From: Syntrophaceae bacterium UBA1411
Lineage (GTDB): Bacteria; Desulfobacterota; Syntrophia; Syntrophales; Smithellaceae
Length of the DNA stretch: 24,420 bases
NCBI GenBank assembly: GCA_002304995.1
Contig: DBPV01000018.1
Location: 30,368-54,787, forward strand
Direction of reading: 5' to 3'
This document shows, in pieces, positions 14,632 to 21,913 of this stretch (position 1 is the stretch's first letter; every line of letters begins with the position of its first letter). Both the position numbers and the translations under genes were made by a program. The notes under the pieces are model-generated. The model was given only the letters and a program-made list of their open reading frames with translations. It ran no database searches and was not told the DNA's origin.

Positions 14632-16049
14632 TAAGAACGGTTTTCAGATCTTTGTCGCAATGGAGCATCGCGCTTGCGGGATTCTTTTTTCTTGCGGCCT
14701 GCACCGCCCAGTACGCCCTGAACCCGAAGCTGGATATGAAAGTCAGAAGCAATCCGCTGCAGAGCAAATTATCGTCGCCGGATAAAAGCGACGAGCTTTT
14801 TTTCATCCTGGCTTTTTCCGGCGGCGGCACGCGCGCGGCTTCCCTTTCCTACGGCATCCTGGAGGCGCTCGATCGCGTTGAAATTCCCGCCCCGCCCACA
14901 GCGGCGGAGCGAAAAGAAACCGGCCGGCCGCACACGCTTCTGGATGAAGTGGATCTGATCACCGGCGTTTCCGGCGGCAGCATCACCGCGGCCTACTACG
15001 GGCTTAACGGAAGGGAAACCTTCCGCGATTACCGCGAAAAAGTTCTGCTGGAAAATTTGCAGGCCGGTTTGATCCGCGGCGTGCTGAATCCCGTCAACTG
15101 GGTTCGTCTGTGGTCGCCGCGTTTCGGACGGAGCGACATGGCCCAGGAATACTATGATGAAATGATTTTCCACAACGCGACCCTGGGCGATCTGGCGAGC
15201 GGCAAAGGCCCCGCCATCAACATCCTGGCCACCGATGCCATCGACGGCGTGGTCTTTCCCTTTGTTCCGGGCCAGTTTGCGCAGATCTGCTCGGACTTCG
15301 AAAAATTTCCCGTTTCCCGGGCGGTCGCCGCCTCGGCGGCTTTTCCGGGCGCGCTGACCCCCGTTATTCTGAAAAACTATGCCGGCCAGTGCCCCTACAG
15401 GACGCCCGCCTGGGTCGCCGGCGCGCTGGCCGATCCCGATCCCGAAAGCCGCACCTATCACAAGGCGGTGATGATTCAAAAGTACCTGGACGCCGAATCC
15501 AAACCCTATATCCATCTGATCGACGGCGGCGTCGCGGACAATCTGGGCGTCCGGAACATCGTGGAAACGATCGCCGCCCAGGGGATTCGCGAGACCATGA
15601 AGGATGAGCAACTGTCCCGGACGCGCAAACTGGTCTTTATCATCGTCGACGCCCAGGTGGAGGAAAAACCCCGCTGGGGGCTGCTCGACGAGATTCCGGG
15701 ACTGGGGGCCATTCTGGGCAGCTCGTCCACCATCATGATCAACAAATACAACTTTGAAACCATCGACCTTTTGCGCCGCACCGCGCAGGAATGGACCTAT
15801 GAAACCGCGGCCGCGGAAAAGAAGCCCGTGGAAATCTATATCAGCCACATCACCTTCGCGTCTCTGTCCGACAAAAGCGAGCGGGAATATTTTCAGTCGA
15901 TTCCGACGGCGCTCGCGCTTCCGGCCGAACAGGTGGACAAACTCAGAGCGGTGGCAAGCCGGCTGCTTTTCAGCCAGAAGTCCTTTATGAAGCTGATTGA
16001 CGATCTGGGAGGGAAGATCAAGCCGGAAGGCGGGCCGGGAGGCTCTTAA
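14628..16049 (+). CDS. Patatin-like phospholipase lipoprotein
   Basis: A 473-aa predicted lipid acyl hydrolase anchored in the envelope. The signal peptide ends in the lipobox FLAAC, so C25 would be lipidated. The patatin fold is shown by the oxyanion-hole motif GGGTRA (65-70), the nucleophile elbow GVSGGS (113-118, Ser115) and the DGG motif with catalytic Asp299. The Ser-Asp dyad is complete. It is the last gene of the unit 13721-16049, with a four-base ATGA overlap with the DUF2889 gene. A bidirectional terminator follows. The lipid anchor suggests phospholipid turnover or lysophospholipase activity at the outer or inner membrane. Substrate is unknown. Confidence 0.92.
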   Translation: MIRTVFRSLSQWSIALAGFFFLAACTAQYALNPKLDMKVRSNPLQSKLSSPDKSDELFFILAFSGGGTRAASLSYGILEALDRVEIPAPPTAAERKETGRPHTLLDEVDLITGVSGGSITAAYYGLNGRETFRDYREKVLLENLQAGLIRGVLNPVNWVRLWSPRFGRSDMAQEYYDEMIFHNATLGDLASGKGPAINILATDAIDGVVFPFVPGQFAQICSDFEKFPVSRAVAASAAFPGALTPVILKNYAGQCPYRTPAWVAGALADPDPESRTYHKAVMIQKYLDAESKPYIHLIDGGVADNLGVRNIVETIAAQGIRETMKDEQLSRTRKLVFIIVDAQVEEKPRWGLLDEIPGLGAILGSSSTIMINKYNFETIDLLRRTAQEWTYETAAAEKKPVEIYISHITFASLSDKSEREYFQSIPTALALPAEQVDKLRAVASRLLFSQKSFMKLIDDLGGKIKPEGGPGGS

Positions 16050-16127
16050 AGTCTTTCCGCCGGCGCGGCTGCAAGGCCCGGCCCGGCGGTGTTTCGGGAG
16101 GCGTCATCCCCAGGACCGACACGAAAT

Positions 16128-16172
16128 AAAGAAACGGGACAGAGGCCTCAGCGGCCCCTGTCCCGTTTCTTT
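16128..16172. terminator. Bidirectional intrinsic terminator
   Basis: Perfect 15-bp arms AAAGAAACGGGACAG and CTGTCCCGTTTCTTT enclose a loop that itself pairs GGCC/GGCC. T-tracts follow on both strands. It ends the plus-strand patatin unit and, from the other side, the minus-strand lipoprotein gene whose stop is at 16190. Confidence 0.93.
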
Positions 16173-16189
16173 TTCTGTTCTCGGATCGA

Positions 16190-16792
16190 TCAGGATTTCG
16201 CTCCGGCGGGAACCGGCAGCCCCAGGGTTTCCATGGCTTTGACGGCTTTGTCCTTGACGGCGTTTGCCAGGGACACGGCTTCCGCAAGGTTTCCGGAGTT
16301 AAAGCTCTCCTGGGCTTTGGCCCAGTCGGCCTTGGCCGCGGCCAGGCCGGATTTGGTTTCTTCAAGCGCTTCGGCCGTCAGGTTGGCCGGAAGTTTTTTG
16401 GCCTGCGACAGAATACCCACGCGGCTTTCGACAGCCGCCACCATCCGGGGGACGCCCTGGCTTAAGTTGGTCCACGTCTGGGTAAGTTCATCTTTTTTCG
16501 CTTTGGCCGCTTCAATAACGTCTTTTGCTTTGCCGACCAAACCCTGAGCCTCCACGAGGGCTCCTTGAAAATCGCCTTTGGCCAGTTTGTCTTTGGCGGA
16601 GGCCAGCGCGCTTTCAAGCGCGGAGATCTGATCCGGAACAATCTTTCCCGCTTCCGTTTTCGCGGTGCTGACCGCCTCTTCCGCCGCTTTCATCGCCAGT
16701 TCCGCGGGCCCTTTATCTTTTCCGCCGCAGGCCATGATCATGACCGCCGCGCATATGATCGCAATCGCAATGCCCCAATATTTTCTTTTCAT
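16190..16792 (-). CDS. Small helical lipoprotein (uncharacterised)
   Basis: A 200-aa protein with the signal peptide MKRKYWGIAIAIICAAVMIMAC, whose lipobox cysteine is followed by GGKDKG. The mature part is Ala/Lys/Glu-rich and almost wholly helical, with repeated segments such as ALASAKDKLAKGDFQGALVEA and FNSGNLAEAVSLANAVKDKAV that look like TPR-like or spectrin-like helix pairs. The frame opens at ATG 16807, but ATG 16792 has AAGGA six bases upstream and gives a clean signal peptide, so it is used. It is the last gene of the minus-strand run after the YpfJ and LysM genes. No enzymatic motif is seen; a structural or scaffolding envelope role is a guess. Confidence 0.85.
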   Translation of the reverse strand: MKRKYWGIAIAIICAAVMIMACGGKDKGPAELAMKAAEEAVSTAKTEAGKIVPDQISALESALASAKDKLAKGDFQGALVEAQGLVGKAKDVIEAAKAKKDELTQTWTNLSQGVPRMVAAVESRVGILSQAKKLPANLTAEALEETKSGLAAAKADWAKAQESFNSGNLAEAVSLANAVKDKAVKAMETLGLPVPAGAKS

Positions 16793-16871
16793 ACATTTTC
16801 CTTTCATCGGTAAAGGATAAAATTTTTAAACGATGGTGACCCGATCCTTCGCGCCGGGAAACGGCCGGTTT

Positions 16872-17081
16872 TTATGGAATGTGCAGTTTCTGGCCCACTT
16901 GGATCATATCCGGATTTTTCAGGATGTCGCGGTTGGCGTCGAAAATCTTTTTATAGAGGCTTCCGTCTCCATAATACTTTTCCGAGATTTTCCAGAGGGT
17001 GTCTCCCTTTTTGACCTCGTGGTACTGTTTGACGTCCCAGGGATCTTCTCCTTTTTTCTTTTTGCCGTCTTCTTCAACCAT
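16872..17081 (-). CDS. Small LysM-domain protein without signal peptide
   Basis: A 69-aa protein consisting of a charged N-terminal tail (VEEDGKKKKGEDPWD) and one LysM domain from about residue 20: YHEVKKGDTLWKISEKYYG, then the closing NPDMIQVGQKLHIP. LysM domains bind peptidoglycan N-acetylglucosamine. The arrangement resembles the C-terminus of YgaU/LysM-BON proteins, which also lack a signal peptide. A strong GAGGAGGTG ribosome site lies seven bases before ATG 17081. It is 43 bp downstream of the metallopeptidase gene and likely cotranscribed. How it would reach the cell wall is unclear. Confidence 0.88.
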   Translation of the reverse strand: MVEEDGKKKKGEDPWDVKQYHEVKKGDTLWKISEKYYGDGSLYKKIFDANRDILKNPDMIQVGQKLHIP

Positions 17082-17124
17082 TTTCTTTTCACCTCCTCAT
17101 TAGGGCTTCTGATCGCATGGGGAC

Positions 17125-17988
17125 CTAAAGGCGATCGGCTTCAAAAGTGTTGCAGGCCCGAAGCGTCCCTTCTTCAAACCCCCGCTTGAACCATCTGACG
17201 CGTTGCGCCGAGGAGCCGTGCGTGAATCCGTCCGGGACGGCGTATCCCCGGGTGCTTTTCTGAATGCGATCGTCGCCCACTGCGCTTGCGGCATTGAGCC
17301 CTTCCTCGAGATCGCCGCTCTCGAGAATATCGCGCCTCTTCTGCGCCTGATGGGCCCACATGCCGGCCAGACAATCGGCTTGCAGTTCGAGCATGACGCT
17401 CAATTTGTTTCTTTCGGCGGCGCCGGCGCGGGACTGAAGTTCGGTCACCTGCTCAAGAATGCCCAGCTGGGTCTGCACGTGATGGCCGATTTCATGGGCA
17501 ATGACGTAGGCCCGGGCGAAATCCCCGGAGGCGCCGAACCGGTTGTGCAGTTCGTCGAAGAAAGCCAGATCGAGATAGACTTTGTGATCGGCCGGACAGT
17601 AAAAGGGGCCGACGGCCGAGCCGGCCATGCCGCAGGCGGAGTCGACAGAGCCGGAAAAAAGGACCAGTTTCGGCTCCTGGTAGCGCCGTCCTCCTCTGGT
17701 GAAGACATCGTTCCAGACGTCCTCCGTTTCAGCCAGAACGACGGCGACGAAACGACGGTCGTCGTCATCGCGCCCGGAACCGGCGCTTTGCTCTACGGAC
17801 GCGGGCGGCGACTGCAGGGTTTCGCCGACCTGGAGCATCACGCCCGGATCGATGCCCAGAAACAGGCCGACCACAACCAGGAGGACCACTCCCAGACCTC
17901 CGATGCCGCCGATTTTGGCCCCGCGGGAGATGGACATTCCCCTGCGGTCTTCGACATTGTCACTCTGACGTTCGCCTTTCCATCGCAT
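17125..17988 (-). CDS. ypfJ: YpfJ-family neutral zinc metallopeptidase
   Basis: A 287-aa membrane-anchored protein of the putative neutral zinc metallopeptidase family (YpfJ). The N-terminus MRWKGERQSDNVEDRRG is the family signature. One membrane segment spans about 26-46, with the rest presumably periplasmic. The zinc motif HEIGHH is at 165-170 and the downstream ELQADC at 201-206 provides the likely third ligand, E201. FYCPADHKVYLDLAFFDEL is also family-typical. Length matches. Start 17988 has GGAG eight bases upstream. A good promoter lies at 18031-18059. The physiological substrate is unknown for the family. Confidence 0.93.
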   Translation of the reverse strand: MRWKGERQSDNVEDRRGMSISRGAKIGGIGGLGVVLLVVVGLFLGIDPGVMLQVGETLQSPPASVEQSAGSGRDDDDRRFVAVVLAETEDVWNDVFTRGGRRYQEPKLVLFSGSVDSACGMAGSAVGPFYCPADHKVYLDLAFFDELHNRFGASGDFARAYVIAHEIGHHVQTQLGILEQVTELQSRAGAAERNKLSVMLELQADCLAGMWAHQAQKRRDILESGDLEEGLNAASAVGDDRIQKSTRGYAVPDGFTHGSSAQRVRWFKRGFEEGTLRACNTFEADRL

Positions 17989-18030
17989 AAGGGACTCTCC
18001 GAACAGATATTTGACCGGGTTCCGGCACTC

Positions 18031-18059
18031 AGGATAGGGAGAGCGCTCGTGTAAGTCAA
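18031..18059 (-). promoter_or_regulatory. Sigma-70-type promoter for the metallopeptidase-LysM-lipoprotein run
   Basis: On the minus strand TTGACT (18059-18054) and TATCCT (18036-18031) are separated by exactly 17 bp. The start site would be near 18023, about 35 nt before ATG 17988. Confidence 0.6.
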
Positions 18060-18162
18060 GAAGAACCTTTTTCGAGAGTTTTACCGATAAAGTCGTTTTT
18101 TCCGGAATCGGAAACAGGGGCCCTCGAAGGGATCGTTGCTTTTTGTCAGACCCGCGGGGCCG

Positions 18163-21100
18163 CTATTTCACGATGGCCAGCGGAAAATCCATGCCGCGGG
18201 AATCGACCACCGGAAACTGCGCCTCCTGTTTATACTTTCTGGTCACTTCCGGAAGTTGTTCTTCGATGTAGCCCATCAGTTTGCGGACGGTGACGGTGTC
18301 GCTGCCGCCGGCGGCTTTGCCCTTCAACCCTTCCAGCAGGGTATAGGTAAATGCGCCGTGCCCCAGCTCCCTGACCTCGGCGGCAAACTGCTCTTTGCTT
18401 GACGCGGCCACCACGTGCGTTCCCGTGGACCGGGAAAGCTGGGACAGCGCTTTCCTGTCCTCAAAGCCGCGGAAGGCCACCAGCACGGCGCCGGATTTGC
18501 AGGCATCGACGAGCAGCAGGATTTTCTGCGCCCGGATCTTTTTCATGGCCGCCGAAAATTCGGCGGATGTGATGCCTTTGGCCTGCACCTGTTCTTCGCG
18601 CTCCGGATAGGTCAGTTCGTGGGGTATGAAATACCAGACGTCCTTCACGTTCTCGCCATGGCCGGCCAGATAGATGAGCACCGCGTCCTGCGGATGCGTT
18701 TTTTCGAGGTCGCGCAGTTTGGCAAGGATGCCTTCCTTGGTGGCATCTGCATCGTAGATTTCCGTGATGTTCATTTTTTTGAAAAGCCGCTGCGACCGGC
18801 GGAAGAAATCCGCAATTCCCCGGGCGTCGGGCACGGCGTAATTGAGGTTCAGCGCGGGATTGCGGTATTGATTGATTCCGACGGCAAGAACGTAAAGCGA
18901 CACGTCTTTGGAAGGCGCGGCAAGCGAAACGGTCATTTCATAAGGATTGGACTCAGTGCGGTCGGAACTGAAGCCCACGGCGCGGAAGGTGTTGATCCCG
19001 TCCACCAGCGTCACCTGAAAATCCCTGACGGTTTCGCCGCCGCGGCCGACGAGTTTCACGCCCCGCCGGTCGTCGCCCAGCGCCTTGCCGTTTTGGTAGA
19101 GCCGGATTTCATCGATGCCGCCACCCGTGTCTCGGGCCGCGACCTGAACGGTCAGGGTGTCCGTGTTGAGGACGGCGCCGGGCGCAGGCGAGACTATCCG
19201 GACATCCGGCGGCGATTGAATGCCCTTGCGGATGTCGGCCGTCGCTTCCACTTTTTTCCCCTGCAGGACGGAAGCGACATAAACGGGATCGAAGAAAGTT
19301 TCATACAAGTTGTCGATCGGAAAGACCCTGCTGCCCAGGCGGACCGAGAGGTGTTTCGCGCCGCCCTGAGAAGCGTTGAAATAGCCTTCCGGCGTGATAG
19401 CGATCCACTCGCCGTCCCAAAAGCTCACGAACTGCGCCATTTCCCTGCCTGTGGCGATGTCCCAGAGCCTTGTCGTGCCGTCGTTGCTTCCGGACAGGAG
19501 ACGCTTTCCGTCGCGGCTGACGGCGATAGACCGGATAAAGCCCCTGTGCCCTTCGAAGGCGCGAACCTCTTTGCCCTGGTCCAGATCCCAGAGCCTCAGA
19601 ATGTTGTCGCCTCCCGCCGAAACGGCAAACCGGCCGTTAGGAATGAAGGCAAGATCATTTATCCACGAAGATGTGGAAGCGGATGTTTCGCCGAATGTTC
19701 TGATCATCGCTCCGGTTGCCCGATCCCATAACTTAATGGGAGGGGCTTTATAGGCGTATCCGGCGGTGATGACCCGGCTGCCGTCGGGACTGATATCCAC
19801 GAGGGATGCGTTTTCCGTTTCTTTTGTATGGGGATTGGCGGCCAGAAATGCCCCGATTTCCCCGCCCGTTTCCATATCCCACAGTTTGGCGGGCTCGTAT
19901 CCGGTGGCCGAAACGGCATACCTTCCATCCGAACTCACGGCCAGCGATTTGATGGCTTTTTTATGGCCCTGAAAAACTCTGGCGCTTTTTTCACTTCCCG
20001 GGGAAATGCCGACGCGGCCGATCGTGCGTTTCTTTCCGTTCCGGTCTTCAAGAGTTGCCGCGGCGGGCGTCACGTTTACCGGAAACGTTTCGTTGCCCCG
20101 CCTGACGCCAAAGGCGAGGGTTTTGCCGGCGCTTTTCTGGATAACGGATACAAATTGGCTCCAGGTGTCCACGGGAATGTCGTCAACAGAAACGATGACG
20201 TCCCCCGGCAGCAGCTTGGCTTTCTCAGCCGCCGAACCTTTTGCGATAACGCCGGCGACGATGCCCGGCGATTTTCGCGCGACATCCCACAGCTTCAGCG
20301 TTCCGTCGCTTTCTCCGGTGAGGACGAATTTGCCGTCCGGGGTGAACACCGCCGCGTCCACCAGATTTCCGGTTGCGATTTCTTTGACGGTTTTGCCGCT
20401 TTCCATATCCCAGAGTGCAAGCGGCATGTCGCCGCTTTGCGAAAACACATATTTCCCGCCGGGGCTTACGGCAACGCCCCGGCTGCCGGTGCTCATGCCT
20501 TCAAAAGTCCCAAGCAGACTGCCGGTGGTGAGATCCCACAGCCGGCTGCCTGAAACGACGCGGTTTCCATCGGGGCTCACGGCTGTGCTGGACACGGTTT
20601 TGGCGTAACCCCGGAAGGTTCTGTGCGGCATATGGGGATTTTTCATATCCCAGACGAGAAGCCCTTGTCCCGCGCCCATGACGGCATACTTTCCGTCGGG
20701 GGTCACGGCCAGACAGCGGATGTTCCCTCTTTGGTTTTCCGGCACATCAAAGGTCCGTATCAAACTGCCCGAATCCGCGCTCCACAAACGGGCCGCGTCT
20801 CCATAGGCGCCGGGGCCCGAAAGGATATAACGGCCGTCGGGACTAAAGGCGACGGACAGGATCTTCTCCTTGTGGCCCTTCAGCGTCCGGATTTCTCTGC
20901 CCGTGGCGATCTCCCAGAGCTTCAGGGTTTTGTCCCAGCTTCCGGACACGGCGTATCGGCTGTCCGGACTTACGGCGATGGAGGTGAGGATGCTCGTATG
21001 CTCGCCCTGAAACGTACGCACTTCTCTGCCGGTGGTCAGGTCCCACAGTTTAAGCTTCCAGCCGCTGTTGGCGACGACAAACCGTCCGTCGGGCGTGACT

Positions 21101-21681
21101 GCGAGGGCGTTCACCTGCGAGGGATCGCCGATTTTCCGCATCTCTTTGCCTGTTGCAACATCCCAGATCGCGAGCGATTTGGAAGACGCTTCCCAGGCGG
21201 AGCCGGCCGATCCCGTAATGACGGTTTTTCCGTCCGGAGAGAAGGCCAGGGCGGTGACTTCATAATTGGGCCGAAAATCTCTGAGCTCTTTTCCTGTTCC
21301 TATTTCCCAGAGAACGAAACTTCTATCGTGGTTGGACAGTCTTCTGGATGCGGAAATGACGTAGCGGCCGTCAGGGCTGACTGCCAGGCCGTTGACACTG
21401 TCTTTGTGCCCGCTGAATGTCCGGATTTCCCGGCCGCCGGCGATATCCCAAAGCTTAAGCGCGCTGGCTTCGTCTCCGGAAACGACATACCTGCTGTCGG
21501 GGGTGACGGCCAGGGAGCTGACGCCGCTGGAATGCCCCAGCTGGACAAAAATCTCCGGCTTTTCCGGACGGGCCGCCGCTTGCGTCTGCTTTGCAAAACA
21601 AAATGTCGCACAGGCGGCAAAAATGATCGCGACCGCAACGATTGCCGCGCTGATTCTGCTTGGGAAATTTCTTTTGATCAT
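18163..21681 (-). CDS. Exported WD40-PDZ-WD40-Ig-caspase-like (peptidase C14) protein
   Basis: An unusual 1172-aa protein. The N-terminal hydrophobic signal (about 8-30) has a likely Sec cut after CFA; FAAC at 21-24 is a poor lipobox alternative. About ten WD40-like blades (SPDGRY...LWD pattern) run from 45 to 466. A PDZ domain (about 472-538, with AKLLPGDVIVSVDDIPV) is inserted between propellers. Roughly five more blades span 571-760. An Ig-like domain (about 826-920, SPAPGAVLNTDTLTVQV) is followed by a caspase/C14 domain from 927. The catalytic dyad is present: H1008 in YLAGHGE and C1061 in LLLVDACKSG. Start 21681 has an AGGAG site. It is divergent from a repeat lipoprotein. Caspase-like activity is expected from the intact dyad; substrate, self-processing and biological role are unknown. 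The signal peptide argues for the periplasm or surface rather than the cytoplasm. Confidence 0.9.
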   Translation of the reverse strand: MIKRNFPSRISAAIVAVAIIFAACATFCFAKQTQAAARPEKPEIFVQLGHSSGVSSLAVTPDSRYVVSGDEASALKLWDIAGGREIRTFSGHKDSVNGLAVSPDGRYVISASRRLSNHDRSFVLWEIGTGKELRDFRPNYEVTALAFSPDGKTVITGSAGSAWEASSKSLAIWDVATGKEMRKIGDPSQVNALAVTPDGRFVVANSGWKLKLWDLTTGREVRTFQGEHTSILTSIAVSPDSRYAVSGSWDKTLKLWEIATGREIRTLKGHKEKILSVAFSPDGRYILSGPGAYGDAARLWSADSGSLIRTFDVPENQRGNIRCLAVTPDGKYAVMGAGQGLLVWDMKNPHMPHRTFRGYAKTVSSTAVSPDGNRVVSGSRLWDLTTGSLLGTFEGMSTGSRGVAVSPGGKYVFSQSGDMPLALWDMESGKTVKEIATGNLVDAAVFTPDGKFVLTGESDGTLKLWDVARKSPGIVAGVIAKGSAAEKAKLLPGDVIVSVDDIPVDTWSQFVSVIQKSAGKTLAFGVRRGNETFPVNVTPAAATLEDRNGKKRTIGRVGISPGSEKSARVFQGHKKAIKSLAVSSDGRYAVSATGYEPAKLWDMETGGEIGAFLAANPHTKETENASLVDISPDGSRVITAGYAYKAPPIKLWDRATGAMIRTFGETSASTSSWINDLAFIPNGRFAVSAGGDNILRLWDLDQGKEVRAFEGHRGFIRSIAVSRDGKRLLSGSNDGTTRLWDIATGREMAQFVSFWDGEWIAITPEGYFNASQGGAKHLSVRLGSRVFPIDNLYETFFDPVYVASVLQGKKVEATADIRKGIQSPPDVRIVSPAPGAVLNTDTLTVQVAARDTGGGIDEIRLYQNGKALGDDRRGVKLVGRGGETVRDFQVTLVDGINTFRAVGFSSDRTESNPYEMTVSLAAPSKDVSLYVLAVGINQYRNPALNLNYAVPDARGIADFFRRSQRLFKKMNITEIYDADATKEGILAKLRDLEKTHPQDAVLIYLAGHGENVKDVWYFIPHELTYPEREEQVQAKGITSAEFSAAMKKIRAQKILLLVDACKSGAVLVAFRGFEDRKALSQLSRSTGTHVVAASSKEQFAAEVRELGHGAFTYTLLEGLKGKAAGGSDTVTVRKLMGYIEEQLPEVTRKYKQEAQFPVVDSRGMDFPLAIVK

Positions 21682-21777
21682 CGTTTTTCTCCTGATTGAT
21701 CGACTGCCCGTGAATATGGCTCCTTTTTGTAGTCAAAGCCGGGCAATTTTGCAAGTCGCTAATCGCGTTGCTTCCTT

Positions 21778-21802
21778 TGATCGGAGGCGATTTGTCCGAT
21801 CA
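21778..21802. promoter_or_regulatory. 8-bp inverted repeat between the caspase-like gene and the repeat lipoprotein gene
   Basis: TGATCGGA (21778-21785) and TCCGATCA (21795-21802) are perfect complements around a 9-bp centre. The repeat sits about 100 bp from each divergent start, a position suitable for shared control. Confidence 0.45.
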
Positions 21803-21811
21803 TCCGGAGAT

Positions 21812-21835
21812 TGACATTTTTCGGTATCAATGTCA
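21812..21835. promoter_or_regulatory. Second inverted repeat in the same divergent region
   Basis: TGACAT (21812-21817) and ATGTCA (21830-21835) are complements separated by 12 bp. TTGACA at 21811-21816 could also serve as a plus-strand -35, but no -10 follows at 16-18 bp. Confidence 0.3.
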
Positions 21836-21913
21836 CGGTGGAGCGGCCATGACGTTGGCGTGTCGTTACATAATGCATGCGAAACAGAAGATCATTTTTA
21901 CGGGGAGCGGCGA

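Noticed and set aside
14769..15848. A 359-aa minus-strand frame opposite the patatin gene
   Set aside because: The plus strand carries intact patatin motifs and a lipobox; the antisense frame has none.
18415..19731. A 438-aa plus-strand frame opposite the caspase domain region
   Set aside because: Shadow of the WD40/caspase gene, with no domain signal.
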